Below, in pieces: positions 53,090 to 63,753 of a stretch of DNA of 64,000 nucleotides. A program made the translations under genes and the position numbers. This stretch comes from Lojkania enalia (Eukaryota; Ascomycota; Dothideomycetes; Pleosporales): contig ML986719.1 in assembly GCA_010094045.1 (NCBI GenBank), positions 14,281-78,280 of the forward strand, read 5' to 3'. The notes beneath the pieces were generated by a model. The model searched no databases. It had not been told where the DNA came from and was given only the letters and a program-made list of their open reading frames with translations. How positions within the stretch are numbered: position 1 is the first letter of the stretch; every line of letters starts with the position of its first letter.

Positions 53090-53312
53090 CCTTCTCTCCA
53101 ATCGCAACTAAGGCTCAATCAAAGACATCAACAACATCTTAGCAGAGGAAGTAGGCGAGACCGACCGCGATACCATCGCCCTTAAAGGATGAGAGTTATG
53201 CGAAGAACTACAGAGCGAGCATGTTCTCCGAAAGAATAAAGAACATGACCAAGTCCTATTAACAGAGGTCCGATCATTGTTGAAAGACAAGAACACGTAT
53301 CTAGACATGTAT
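53090..53312 (+). pseudogene. Coiled-coil coding relic
   Basis: Reads SIKDINNILAEEVGETDRDT, IALKG, TGA, ELCEELQSEHVLRKNKEHDQ, then LLTEVRSLLKDKNTYLDMYG. A single TGA (one C-to-T step from CGA) interrupts a good amphipathic helix. It may be a further exon of the 52462 gene that has decayed. Confidence 0.35.
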
Positions 53313-53625
53313 GGTATATCTTCCTCCAATGCATGGCGATAGGTTTATTGATAATATAATTAGAGTTATTAAATATGTGAGGAAGCGTATCCACAGGTTT
53401 AGGAGTGCTAACCGGGGGGGGTATCGGTAGAGCCATAATTGGTTGCGGGTTTGGATGCCATTCAGTTTTTGTTGACTGCTACCTAAGCAAAGAAGTAAAT
53501 AATTGGATGTCGTTGGCTATTGTTGTGACTGTCGCATCTCGCAAGGTCCAAGGGATGGTCAAGCTTCAGGTATGTTTTCTTATACGTATAGTACATGATA
53601 TACCCTGCCAACAATAGTATTTAGC

Positions 53626-54138
53626 ATGTGTAATTTCCTCAGCCTCGACTCATACTGCCGCCACTCCATTTTCCACCAGAAATTGGTGGGCAAATGCTCG
53701 AACGTACCGAAAATCGGTCCGGATTATTGCAACTATTTCCGATTAACCTCGATAGAGATTTCGTTCTATTGCAATTCTTGCATTGTGCTCAATGCGAACA
53801 TTCACGATCAACAAGTCATCATTATCGGCCAGCAGATGCAATCAGCACCTACGGACGTGCTCCGGCAAGTATTCCGATGTAATCGCGACACCACAGCAGC
53901 GAACTCAAAAATATGGTGGGACATGCGCAGACATTGCAGGTACATGAAGGTGGAGTGGAGCTGTGATCATCTACTGTGGGAGGGTAGGGTTTTGGAGTGT
54001 GCAAAGCAAATTAATACACCTGGCATTCAATGTGACTGCAATCATTGCACACTGGAAGGCCGACGCAATACTGTATCCTATGTAGCAGCAGGAGGATGCG
54101 GCTGCGAGGATAGGTATCATACACCGGACTCGATGTAA
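53626..54138 (+). CDS. Cys-rich hypothetical protein (up to 170 aa)
   Basis: The convincing part is the C-terminal 75 residues: MRRHCRYMKVEWSCDHLLWE, VLECAKQINTPGIQCDCNHC, AAGGCGCEDRYH, with regularly spaced Cys/His compatible with a zinc-binding fold. The preceding 95 residues look less protein-like, so translation may start at an internal Met near 53920 or come from a spliced exon. Family not recognised. Confidence 0.4.
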   Translation: MCNFLSLDSYCRHSIFHQKLVGKCSNVPKIGPDYCNYFRLTSIEISFYCNSCIVLNANIHDQQVIIIGQQMQSAPTDVLRQVFRCNRDTTAANSKIWWDMRRHCRYMKVEWSCDHLLWEGRVLECAKQINTPGIQCDCNHCTLEGRRNTVSYVAAGGCGCEDRYHTPDSM

Positions 54139-54787
54139 AATTAAACGGTTGGAAATCGTCGATCCTTCCCACAGTGGTATTCAGCTTGGCTTTATCTTCT
54201 CTCTTTTATTGAACGGTTAGAGAAAAGAGTGCGAAGCAAAGTGAAAAGGGACAAGGAGGGCAATTTGATATCCTTTACTAGAAGGACAAAAATTCTTCCG
54301 AGATTATTTGTGCGCCAGTAAAAAGGCACTAGTGAGAAGAGTGCTATCAAAATGATTCTCATGAAGATGTAACGTGAGTTCTCAGGTGAGAGCGACGATA
54401 TTGAGATAGCTGAGGATGCCTAGTGAGTCCGAGTCCGTGGGAGATAGTGGGTCAGGACTCAGCAAATTAAGTCGTGGCCAAGCCTCATGGTAGATTGGGC
54501 ACTGTGTTTGGGGACCCAACAAGATGACTCACTTATCCAAGAACGTGATAGAAGCGGCCTTCACGCCTCAACCCGGGAGAGATTTCTCGCCAATAACACA
54601 GACTTAGAGCCCAGCAACTGAAACATGCATGCAATTTCACCGGTGAAGAGGCTGAGGGCATCCTTGGCTAATTGTCTGGGTCCTCGTGATGCAGAAACAG
54701 CCAGGTATTTCCGACCTCAGGCTATGAGATCGTTCATGGTTCTGTCCGCCGGGGGAATAGCCGAAAAGTCAACTACCGAATGCTACC
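54139..54787. other. Intergenic
   Basis: No supported gene; ORF 54625-54936 (+) has no features. Confidence 0.35.
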
Positions 54788-55897
54788 TTAAATTTCGAAT
54801 ATGCCAGTTCTTTCCTCCCAACTTTCCCCAAATGACAACACCGAACAGCGATTATATGTATGGCACAGGTAGACCCAATTTCGCCGCTGTGCAGTGCCGC
54901 CCGGGTATGTACCATGTGCTGACGCGGGAGAGATAGCCTGGTCGGAGAGTGTTGAACCGGCCGGCCCAAAGGGGTTGGCCCCCACATGCCGCAGTTCTAA
55001 CGTCCTCCTTTTGGTCGAGTAGAAATAATTGGCAATGACTGGGAACACGACGACCGCATAGCCAATCATTATTAGCACCTTAAATGCTAATGCCTCTGGA
55101 CTGTGTCCTTGGTTAGCCGGTGGCTGGGGCGGGGAAAGAGGCAGGCATACCCAAGCTCCAGCCTGCGTACCCCCTTTGGAAATTCTGTGGTTGGGAACTG
55201 GTAGGGGGGGACAAGCCTTCGAAGGGACTCTCGACATGCGCACTTTTTGCTGGACTCCGCTCCTTATAATCGGGCAACACTTGAGAAAGCGAATTTTGTT
55301 TCATAGTCGATATCCTGAATCATGGCAAATATCTCAAACTGGAACAACCGCACCGGCTATACTAAGCCCGAGCACTATGAACATTATGATAAAAGAGAAA
55401 TGGGAGATGAAGATTCGGTTCTTGGTATTATCCAGCGGCCCTACAGGCTTAGCCTTGATAGGGTTGAGAATAAACTGAGAGAAACAAAGCATGTCTTGCT
55501 GCATGTTTTGCGAAAGGTGCCTGAGATAGGATTTCCCGGCCAGTATATCACATATGAAGAACGAAAGAAAGCCTATTTGCATAACGACGATGCTTGTAAA
55601 GAGAACGGAAAGGAAGCCCCCGGATCTTCGCTCACATATGACGATGGCGAACGGACTCAGCTTGTACCCGTTCCCTATATCGATGCGTGTCAAAAAATAG
55701 CAGGGACTCACCAGAAGACTGCCGTAGTAGACGGCCAAAACCAGCTCCCGTAAGGTTCCCCGCCGACCGTGTTGTGTGGGTTCGACATGGCTAATCCTTA
55801 TGCAGGGATCGCGAAAATCCGTTTTCCCCAGTTGAGATATGTGCCATTCTACAAGACAATGACGACGAAGTTTCACAAGATCTTGGCGAACACGCAT
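54788..55897 (-). CDS. Possible multi-exon integral membrane protein
   Basis: Two - strand frames (55897-55334 and 55243-54788) hold strong hydrophobic segments: LVLAVYYGSLLVSPCYFL, LSVLFTSIVVMQIGFLSFFI, SFIIMFIVLGLSIAGAVVPV and VLIMIGYAVVVFPVIANYFY, separated by polar loops, as in fungal multi-pass membrane proteins. I could not place an intron with confidence between them. The + strand ORF 55322-55753 covers the same DNA and is the alternative (MANISNWNNRTGYTKPEHYE). I prefer the - strand because four independent membrane-like segments are unlikely by chance. Confidence 0.4.
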
Positions 55898-55902
55898 TGT
55901 GT

Positions 55903-57008
55903 ATGCGTCAAACCACAGAAGCCACCCAAGCGGCTAAGCGGCGTAGATCATCGCGGGTGACGACTCTCCGCGAGACTAACGGGGCAGTCATACATAGATA
56001 CCAGCAAAAGATACAGCCTCAAAAAGTGTTGGTCAAGAAGCCCCCATGTGCCTCTACGCATCCAGAGGAAGACAATTCGGAGCCAAGGAAGATTAAGAAA
56101 CGCAAAACCTTCTCACCATCTACATGCGGTGAGGATCCGAGAACTGACCGGCGAGATAACTCACTGCCCCAAAAGCTGAAAATAGATGGATGGGTTAAAC
56201 TCGAAAGGAGTATGTAGGGATTTTTCCTCTAGCCGAATATGCTTATTTTTACTAACTCTCTTTTAGATTGCTTTATTGGGGATGCTTCTGTCCTATGGAA
56301 GCGGGACAAGCATGAATTATTTCCCTGTGGCTGCTCTCTGAAGGACGGTTGCGGGGAAACCTGTCTCAACCGCATTACGTATTATGAATGCGATAGCACT
56401 AATTGCTTACTGACACAATGTGCAAACCGTCAATTTGCGGAACTGGAGAAACGTGAAAATTTTGGGGTAGAAGTCATGAAGACTAAGGATCGTGGCTATG
56501 GCCTGCGAGCCATAAGGACGTTTAAGCCTCACCAAATTATTGTTGAGTACGCTGGTGAAATCATTTCCCAGGAGGAGTGTAAGAGGCGCATGAAAGCTAT
56601 TCATAAGGCTAAGGTTAGTAAATCTCCTTCTTTAGTCCTTAATAAGACAAATTAACTTGTATTAGTCATTTTATCTCATGTCTTTTAACGGGATGATTAT
56701 TGACGCTACTCGCGGCACTATTGCTCGTTTTGTTAATCACTCTTGCGAGCCAAATTGCAAGATGAGCAAATGGACTGTTGGTGGCGAACCTCGGATGGCG
56801 CTCTTTGCTGGATCGGAAGGAATTATGTTTGGTGAAGAGCTCACCTATGATTATAACCTTAGGTAAGCTTCTTAGGGTAATGCTTAAAAGGAGTGCTAAC
56901 TTTTCTCATAGCCCATTCTCTTTCCGACGTATGCAGGGGTGTAAATGCGGTGCAGAGTCTTGCCGTGGGGTCCTCGGACCCAAAAACTACAAAATCGCTC
57001 GGGCCTGA
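55903..57008 (+). CDS. ASH1/SET2-like H3K36-type methyltransferase, short form, 315 aa
   Basis: Exons 55903-56209, 56267-56613, 56666-56862, 56912-57008; introns of 57, 52 and 49 nt, all phase-consistent. The N-terminus is basic (KRRRSSRV, PRKIKKRKTF). AWS domain: CGCSLKDGCGETCLNRITYY plus CDSTNC. SET: DRGYGLRAIRTFKPHQIIVE, YAGEIISQEEC, RFVNHSCEPNCKM, GEELTYDYNL. Post-SET: CKCGAESCRGVLGPKNYK. All catalytic and zinc-binding signatures are present, so it should be active. It lacks the large N-terminal region and the bromo/PHD/BAH modules of animal ASH1L. An upstream exon cannot be excluded. Confidence 0.85.
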
Positions 57009-57655
57009 TAGCGTTCTTGGACCCAGGCGAGGATACAATCCAAGAGACGTTATCTGATGCCATTTCCATCTTCGGCAGCGATGAGTCGTCTCCTTACTCT
57101 TACTAGATATGAAGAAATTTCTTAGATTTAGTGAGTTAGAGGAATTTAATTAGACGTCCTATCAAGATCGCACTGCTCCCTCTTTAATCTAAGACAGCCT
57201 TCTTTTAGGTGCTCCACAACCACCGGTTCCAACCTACCGCTATATGCCCGGGGCTTCTTGGTCCGCTGTGACGTCGTCATCCGTATGGCGGTAGGGCGGT
57301 AGGAGCGGGTATCAGGAGCAGTGGGTCTCGTAGAGCCGGTGTGGGAGGATTGGTAGGATGTGGGTGAGAGTGCAACATCCAGGCTTTATGAATCTCCAAG
57401 GCTTCTTTCTGTCGCGTATCAGGCATCGATTGCTGTGGCAAATATTGATGTATTGAAGGAGGGTAAGCGGCCTGCCTGGCCAGAGGCTCGCAGTGGCGAG
57501 ACCCTCAGCACTTCAATGAGTTCTCGCAGCTCGTCTGCATATCAAAGATTAGTTGGAATTAGGTAGTAGGCTTCGAGTCTTGGTAGATAAATTGGCACAG
57601 TAAACTAGAGAAGACATGCGGGGAACTTTGATCGCTATAGAACAAGCGCTAAGTG
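57009..57655. other. Intergenic
   Basis: No gene recognised; ORF 57360-57566 (+) is unsupported. Confidence 0.35.
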
Positions 57656-57879
57656 ATAAATATGGCCCGCTGGCCATCCTCAATCAATCAGTTCAGTTCC
57701 TCATCTCCCTCCCTGAGACAAGGTTTGCCTCTCACCACAACTTAACTGGCTGATAATTTCAATTCCTAGCATGGTTAGGACCGGTCAGCGATTTCTGTGG
57801 TGAGAGGCGAATCTTGTCTCAGGGAGGGAGATGAGGAGCTTAACTGGTTGATTGAAGATGGCCAGCGGGCCATATTTAT
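57656..57879. repeat. Foldback element: 84-bp inverted repeat arms, about 56-bp loop
   Basis: Left arm ATAAATATGGCCCGCTGGCC at 57656 on, through TCTCCCTCCCTGAGACAAGG to CTCACCACA. The right arm 57796-57879 is its reverse complement with about ten mismatches. MITE or foldback transposon; would form a strong hairpin. Confidence 0.88.
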
Positions 57880-57905
57880 GTACATGAAAAAGGGGTATAT
57901 CAGCT

Positions 57906-57960
57906 GATATCCAGCGTGATATCCGGCGTGATATCGACCGTGATATCGTACGTCGATATC
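57906..57960. repeat. 12-bp tandem GATATC array
   Basis: GATATC at 57906, 57918, 57930, 57942 and 57955 (spacing 12, 12, 12, 13), units like GATATCCGGCGT. Directly follows the foldback element. Confidence 0.85.
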
Positions 57961-59092
57961 TGATACAGCTCGGCAGACTAGCCAAAAATCCCCATGACAA
58001 TTTCACCTATTAACGGTTAGACTGGTCAGAGGAGGGACTGTGGCTAGTGGCTAGTGGCGTTGATTGGATGTGGCATGCACCTTCAAGCGATGCCTGTAGG
58101 AAAAATTTTTTAAGTTACAAAATCTACTTGACCCGGCCAGGGATTATCAGATTCTCCCCATCAACAAAGTGCCTCCTCGTTTATTTGTAATCACAAATCA
58201 GCATGTTTGCCGGACACTAAGAGATTACAAGGTACAAGGGCGTAGCTAAAAATAGAGGAGCGAGTTGAAAATGAGACACCAGAAACAGGATCCACAGCGG
58301 GAACCAGAACGGGACCCGTTGAATTGGGCACGGCTGCGCCCCACGTTGGTCCCTTCATTGGGTAACGTCCATCCACTCGTAACGGAACAACCGCCGTAGC
58401 GGAACACCGACACTGCTCTCTCTCCTAACAACACCAACAACGACTGCATGGCTGAGATAATCTCGGAATAGACGCCTTGACCTCTTATCTACCTCTTGGG
58501 TTAGTATCTTTACTGTAAAGTTGTTGCTGTCTTTACAATACCACAATAAGCCGCAAGCCTGCATGACGCTGTCGCTTCGGGCTGCCTCGGGCCTGTTCTT
58601 ACTTTCGTGTATCTGTCTAGAATCTTGTTAGCCTATAGAAGAATACAAGAAGATTGTATGCCGAGCAGGTTACGGCTTTAGCAAGCTGGCTGTGCTGTAG
58701 CAGTAATTTGTTCTTGAATCGAGTCGCGAAGCCCGCATCCTTGTTGTACAGAAGCGGCCTAGCCGTAATCTAACTGCGCTATACAGCAGCCACACCTGAC
58801 TCATGTAAGAAAGCCTTGTGACTCTCACGTGACAGCTGGCGGCTCGCAATGTGCCGGAGCGCTGCTGCTAGATCCTTGCGGCTGCCAGACATGTGGCTCA
58901 GCGTGGCGTCTAAGCGCCGATAGCAGCTTCGCCAAGGAGTGAGCACCTCATGAGTAAGCATCAATGCGCTCAAGGCTCCTAGCGTCGTGCAATCAACGAT
59001 GACAGCTGCCTCTCCTTGCTCTGATGCAGCTAAAGCGTGTGCCTCTTAAGTAACAGGTAATTGATGGTCTGCGCCCAGAACAGCTGTAATAT
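57961..59092. other. Stretch without a supported gene
   Basis: ORFs at 58191-58564 and 58779-58973 (-) have no motif. Possibly the decayed downstream part of the chimeric pseudogene that follows on the - strand. Confidence 0.35.
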
Positions 59093-59875
59093 CTACTCGT
59101 CCCAGAAATCCTTCCCACCGTACTTATTGCCAACGAGTGCCTTCGCAGTTTTATCCACCAATATACCGTCGTATATATGAAATGCCCCTTGTGCTTTGCC
59201 CCTCCAGTCACTGCTAAAGCTGTCCCCCGTCTGTGCCTTCCCTTTGATGGTGACGTTGCGATATTGGTGACCAGCAAGAGCTTCCTTTGCAGCAGCCAGC
59301 AACAGATTGTCCACGCCGTGAGCTGCACTCTCCACAAGCTCTAGCGCCTGTTTGTCCTGTATTGCTGCCGTCTCCTGCTGAGCGAGGGCGAGCTCCTTCT
59401 CAGGAACAGGGAATATCTTCTCGACGCTGTCGACTAGCGAGATGATGCCGTTAACGAGGTCTTTAAGTTGGGAGCGGTGGTAAAGAGCCCAGCTGCGCAA
59501 AATTCCATTCGTCGAACCGTGGTACCACCCTCTCCAGATCGTGCATGAATGAATGTGGCTCTTCGTCGTCTAGAAGCGCACCAATCGCCATGAATGCTCG
59601 TGTGCCGGTCTTCCCTCGCGCTCCTGAAGACTTCTCCCGCTGCTCCTTAATGGCAAGGTCAAGGTCAATTAAGAACGTGCCCTAGGAGGGGTTATTATCC
59701 TCTTCATTTATCATGAGGTTGTTCGGTAAGATATCACATTGTAGCATACCGGCTCGTATGTGCAATAGCTCGTATCCTTCGACGCAGCCTTCCAACGCCG
59801 CAAAAAGACTAGTCGGGAGCTTGCTTTATAGATGGCCTTCCCATAGCTCGACCGCGGCATGTCCGTGCACGTATG
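59093..59875 (-). pseudogene. Chimeric relic: FunK1 fragment joined to HeLo-like domain end
   Basis: From 59875: LFAALEGCVEGYELLHIRAG, MLQCDILPNNLMINEED, FLIDLDLAIKEQREKSSGAR, FMHDLE, a fragment of the FunK1 C-lobe, then RVVPRFDEWNFAQL. Compared with 25569-25690 the stretch SFFWVLFWICIHYNGSQE is deleted between two GAG triplets. The frame then changes and 59500-59093 reads ALYHRSQLKDLVNGIISLVD through HQYRNVTIKGKAQTGD to KALVGNKYGGKDFWDE, like the C-terminal end of HeLo (prion-inhibition and propagation) domain proteins. Stops and frame changes show it is not functional. Confidence 0.65.
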
Positions 59876-59984
59876 CTTAGTCATAGATTAATCACTGCCG
59901 GCCCCTCCAACAGATTGTGTGCTCTAACATTCGAAGAGCCAACATCGTATTGTGACAATATTCGATCGGGGTCCTGCGAGAGGT

Positions 59985-61882
59985 ATGGATGAGGCAAACT
60001 TTGGAAATGCTTGGATGCACCAGGTACCTATCTCAATTGATCGTCCAAATGACCAAGACGGCGCATTTGCTACGGGATTATGCGATTTCAATTGGGATAT
60101 CGCAGGAGATGGTCAGGTTACAACTGCGGCTTTCGAACCAAGGCACGGTTCCGACCTATCTCTGGATTTAACTTGTCCAGGATATTTAGTTAACGGCCAA
60201 GGCCTTGCGGCACATTTAGGGATCGGACAGCCTGGGGCTAACTCAGCTCTGTCCTTGAATACGTACTCCTCTTCAGCTTTCTCCACTACCACTCTTCCAG
60301 CCAGCGTAGTCTTACCACCGGAGCCTCAAGACTATCATATGGAGTACCTTTGCCGGTCTAGCCCAATCAACGCAAATCTAGGAGCACTTTCAGGAGTCAA
60401 ACAATTGCCTGCCACCACCCGGTTTTCTTCTATACAAAGTCTCGGACAAATTCCTCCTAAGTCCAAACAGTGCACAAGATGTTGGGTACTAAAGAAAAGA
60501 GCATGTCTCCGAGTAGATTGCAATATGAGGCAAACTAACGTTAGTATAGTGCGAGAAAGAACCCTTTGGCGTGGGAGATTCTCGCTGTCTCCGATGCATT
60601 AATCTCGATATTCCGGCGCACATTTGTACTTCGGAGCGCGTAACATGGCATAAACCGTTCCAAAAATGTGCTTCACTGCCTAATTTTCTTCCATGATGGA
60701 GCTAATAATATTACAGGGAAAGATGAAACATACGAAATCCTATTCACAGCTGTGATTCAGACTCGGCTGGAAGATCAAAAGGTAGCACAGCTACAACATT
60801 ATCTCAATGGCCCTACTCTAGAAGTTGCGTGCTGTGAATTTACCCCAACCCAGAGTTACCAGATTCATGCACTTAGAAAGAATTCGTCTGGCTGGCACTG
60901 GACAAAAACTACCGCGTATTGCGTAGCAAACAGCAATATCGATATCTCCTCATATGTCAGGGAGTGCGTTAGCTTTGCAATGGATGAAGTGTGTCAGTCT
61001 CTACATCCAGTCAGTTTCTTCTTCCAACTTGCGCGCTATTACAGCGAGGTGAGCATTTCCCCAGCTTTATAAGTCAGACGCTAATGTGTCAAGGTTCCAA
61101 TCATACGGGATTGTCTGGAGATGTATACGACTCTTCGCCTTATTCGCATTGGATGGCGATTTTCTGGTGAGGAAACTCTGGGGATGGCCACCGTTAAAGA
61201 TAAACGGTCCGCATGGTACGAGCTTATGCCGGTACCACGTATGGTACAAAACCAATTAGGCCATTTGTTTGAGTTGTATATGATTGAGTTAGATGAGAAG
61301 ATCTTGAAGGCTGTTCAAGTCATATTGGAAAGAAGAAACCGGCGTATGTGGGTAGTTGGAACTTTGGCCGTGTTTATCCTCCTGCATATTCGTGAGCTTG
61401 ACGCAGGGAGGAATATCTATTGGAGACGTTATATAGACTCTGTAAGGCCTTCCTGCATTTGAGGGAACTAGAAGTTAACAACTATTGAAGGGCAGATTTT
61501 GGATACATCCATCTAGACCAGCAGCCCTTATTGACGAAGCGGTCGCCTCTTGCAATTCCTTGTTGTGGCATTACCACTGTTCGATAGGACAAAGGCCACT
61601 CACTCTGGATTGGGACAGCCAAAAATCGAAGGATTTGGTCGACAATGACGATACGATTTTGATCTCCATGAAGGCGCTTCAATCGTACGTATGGAAGCTG
61701 AGTGAGTAGCTGCCAGTCTCATGTTGTCCCCGGGGTCTCATCAGTTAATAGAACAGGATCGTTTGATTGGCCGGAAGGCATCAGACTTATACGAGGACGG
61801 GAATCCAAGCAGTGTTGCGTTAACAGTAAGCTCATTGATGTTTACAAGCATGAAAGATTGTAAGGTAGACGATTTCCATTAG
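59985..61882 (+). CDS. Zinc-cluster transcription factor-like protein, about 549 aa, six exons
   Basis: Exons 59985-60512, 60550-60667, 60717-61048, 61094-61441, 61491-61688, 61757-61882; every junction has GT..AG and correct phase. The N-terminal 160 residues are acidic/Ser-rich (activation-domain-like). Around residue 165 lies a Cys cluster: KQCTRCWVLKKRACLR joined by the first splice to CEKEPFGVGDSRCLRCINL, then HICTSERVTWHKPF; the spacing differs from textbook Zn2Cys6 (C-x2-C-x7-C-x2-C-x11-C-x2-C). The C-terminal part is helical (DCLEMYTTLRLIRIGW, FVFILLH-like LAVFILLHIRELDAGRNIYW), as in fungal-specific regulators. The end may instead use a further splice to 61921. Convergent with the next gene, 150 bp away. 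Confidence 0.68.
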
Positions 61883-62032
61883 GAGCCAAGTGTTGTCGGT
61901 TTCACGAGGAACATGGACTGAGAGCACAGCTATCTCGGTATCCGCTACAAATTGCAGGAGACAAATTGTACCTGTGTTCTCTGTACGCCTGGTGGATTTC
62001 GATATGTACTTAGCAAGAGCAAGCATGGAGTT

Positions 62033-63422
62033 CTATTTCTCTCTTTCTGCATATTCAATAAATTCGTCGACTGCATTTTTCACCAAGCCATAGACCTCTG
62101 CCTCAGATCCATCGCAATTTATCTGCGACATGCAATCAGTGTATGACTCGTTGAATTGTTGCCCTCTACTTACCTCCTTGAAATATCCCTCCATTGATCT
62201 TAAGTAATCCTTGAGGTCTACACTCCGAGCCTTCCAGGCATCTGGTTCGTCATCAGCCCCATAAGGTTGGCCCGGGCTTCCTGCACGGTCTCCTTCTGCG
62301 GAGCATTTCAGAAATAGTGTGTAGTTTGTTTTCTGGGCCTACTAGTTTAAGCAGAGGTACTATCGGGGATGGAGATACTAACCTTTCTTTCAAACTCAAG
62401 AACCTGTTCCATGCTCTTTGGAAATCCATGCACCAAGCTCCACTGCCTTCCTTCATTCATACCTTCTTCAATCTTCCTTTCAAGCAAGCCGACCACCAAA
62501 CCCACCGGAACATCGACTTCCTCCTTCAGGCAATCTCTCACGAACTCTGCGTGGAGATATGTCTGGTCTTCAGACTTTTCACGCAGGATACCCTCCAAGG
62601 ATATGTGCTGAAATCCAAATTCCTGGGACAAAAGAGCGCATTGTGTCGCGCCGACACTTAGGGCACCTGTACTACTTAGCACCGAGGACAGTGCAGACCT
62701 TCAGGACATACCAGTGATAAAGATGACAGGGAGCCGCCGTTTTCGCTTTGAGAGATGAGCACTTCTCTCCTGTCGTAACAAGTCTAACCACGCCATTCCA
62801 TCGGGAGAGCGGATCTTTGACGAGAGTCCCTGAAATTCTTCGAGGTCCTTTTCCCCATATGTCTTCTGCTCGTATTCATGTGCCTGTACCATGCACTCCA
62901 ATTTATCCATCTCTCGCACCCACCGACCTTCTGGAGTCCTTGCCTCTTCGTAGTCTAACCAGGCGGTCAAAATCTTGTCGGCTAATACTGCATTGCAAGG
63001 CTTTACCAACTCTACAATATACCGGAAGCCAAAGTATTCTAGTTTATGCTTCCGCTCTAATACATGTCAGCTATTTGGCAGCGATTGGTGACAAAATCTA
63101 CACGTTTACCTTTAGATATACCAGCATATGTTGGAATGTCTCCTACCACTGATTCTGCCAAGTCATGACACAGTCCTATAAACATACACTTCATCGGATC
63201 TAAAGGATGCTACCTACAGATCAGCAAATATAAAACAGATAGGAAGGCAGAACGAACCGGTGCAAACCCTCCAAGAAGTGCTAATCGAAAGCTGTGACTT
63301 CCCACGCTCTCAGGTTTCTCGATCGTCCTCAGCCAGCCAGTTCTCTCTATGTGCTTGAGTTCTTGCATTAAATGCAGGAACGGAAGCGGTGACTTATCCA
63401 ATTGGGATAGATTAACTTCCAT
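62033..63422 (-). CDS. HD-domain nucleotidase fused to NMP-kinase-like domain, 380 aa, six exons
   Basis: Exons 63422-63258, 63209-63110, 63056-62712, 62666-62383, 62332-62174, 62122-62033; five introns of 45-53 nt, all in phase. Residues 13-195 form an HDDC2/YfbR-type HD phosphohydrolase: HIERTGWLRTIEKPESVGSH, then IGLCHDLAESVVGDIPTYAG and EMDKLECMVQAHEYE, supplying the metal ligands H43, H70-D71 and D139. The likely activity is dNMP to nucleoside plus phosphate. Residues 200-380 are an adenylate/UMP-CMP kinase-like domain: TQCALLSQEFGFQHISLEGI, PVGLVVGLLERKIEEGM, NCDGSEAEVYGLVKNAVDEF. Its P-loop reads GGALSVGATQC where GGPGSGKGTQC is expected, so the Walker A Lys is Ala; phosphotransfer is doubtful and a regulatory role more likely. 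Divergent from the HD gene at 63754. Confidence 0.82.
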
Positions 63423-63753
63423 AGTGTCTTAAGATGGTTCAAATACGTGTTTCTCCCAGGGATTCTCCTGATTGTTTGCAGAGATAACCCAAATGTCCTT
63501 TCCTCCAAGCGGCGCCGTGGTAGGGGCCCGCTGGCTCTTGGGCAATGGGTTTGTTGGTGGGGGAGCAGGTAAAAAGGGAGAAAGGAAAGAAAAGTGGGAT
63601 GAATCGCTCGAAACTAGGTCTAACGTAGTATAGTAGCCGGACCCGCCAAGAGTGGGCTGGGCGGAAAATCAGCTCACCGCGCTGGCTCGTTTAACACCCC
63701 GGGCCCCGGTGGGGAAGCGCGAGACTTACTCTACTCACCACAACTCCGATAAC
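63423..63753. promoter_or_regulatory. Shared bidirectional promoter region
   Basis: 331 bp between the divergent starts of the HD fusion gene (-) and the HD gene (+). It is GC-rich and purine-asymmetric (AAAAAGGGAGAAAGGAAAGA near 63572), with GGCCCGGGGTG-type palindromic stretch near 63698. No TATA box close to either start. Confidence 0.45.

Noticed and set aside
55322..55753. + strand ORF of 143 aa
   Set aside because: Lies antisense to a - strand frame with several clear membrane segments; no motif of its own. Kept only as the alternative reading.
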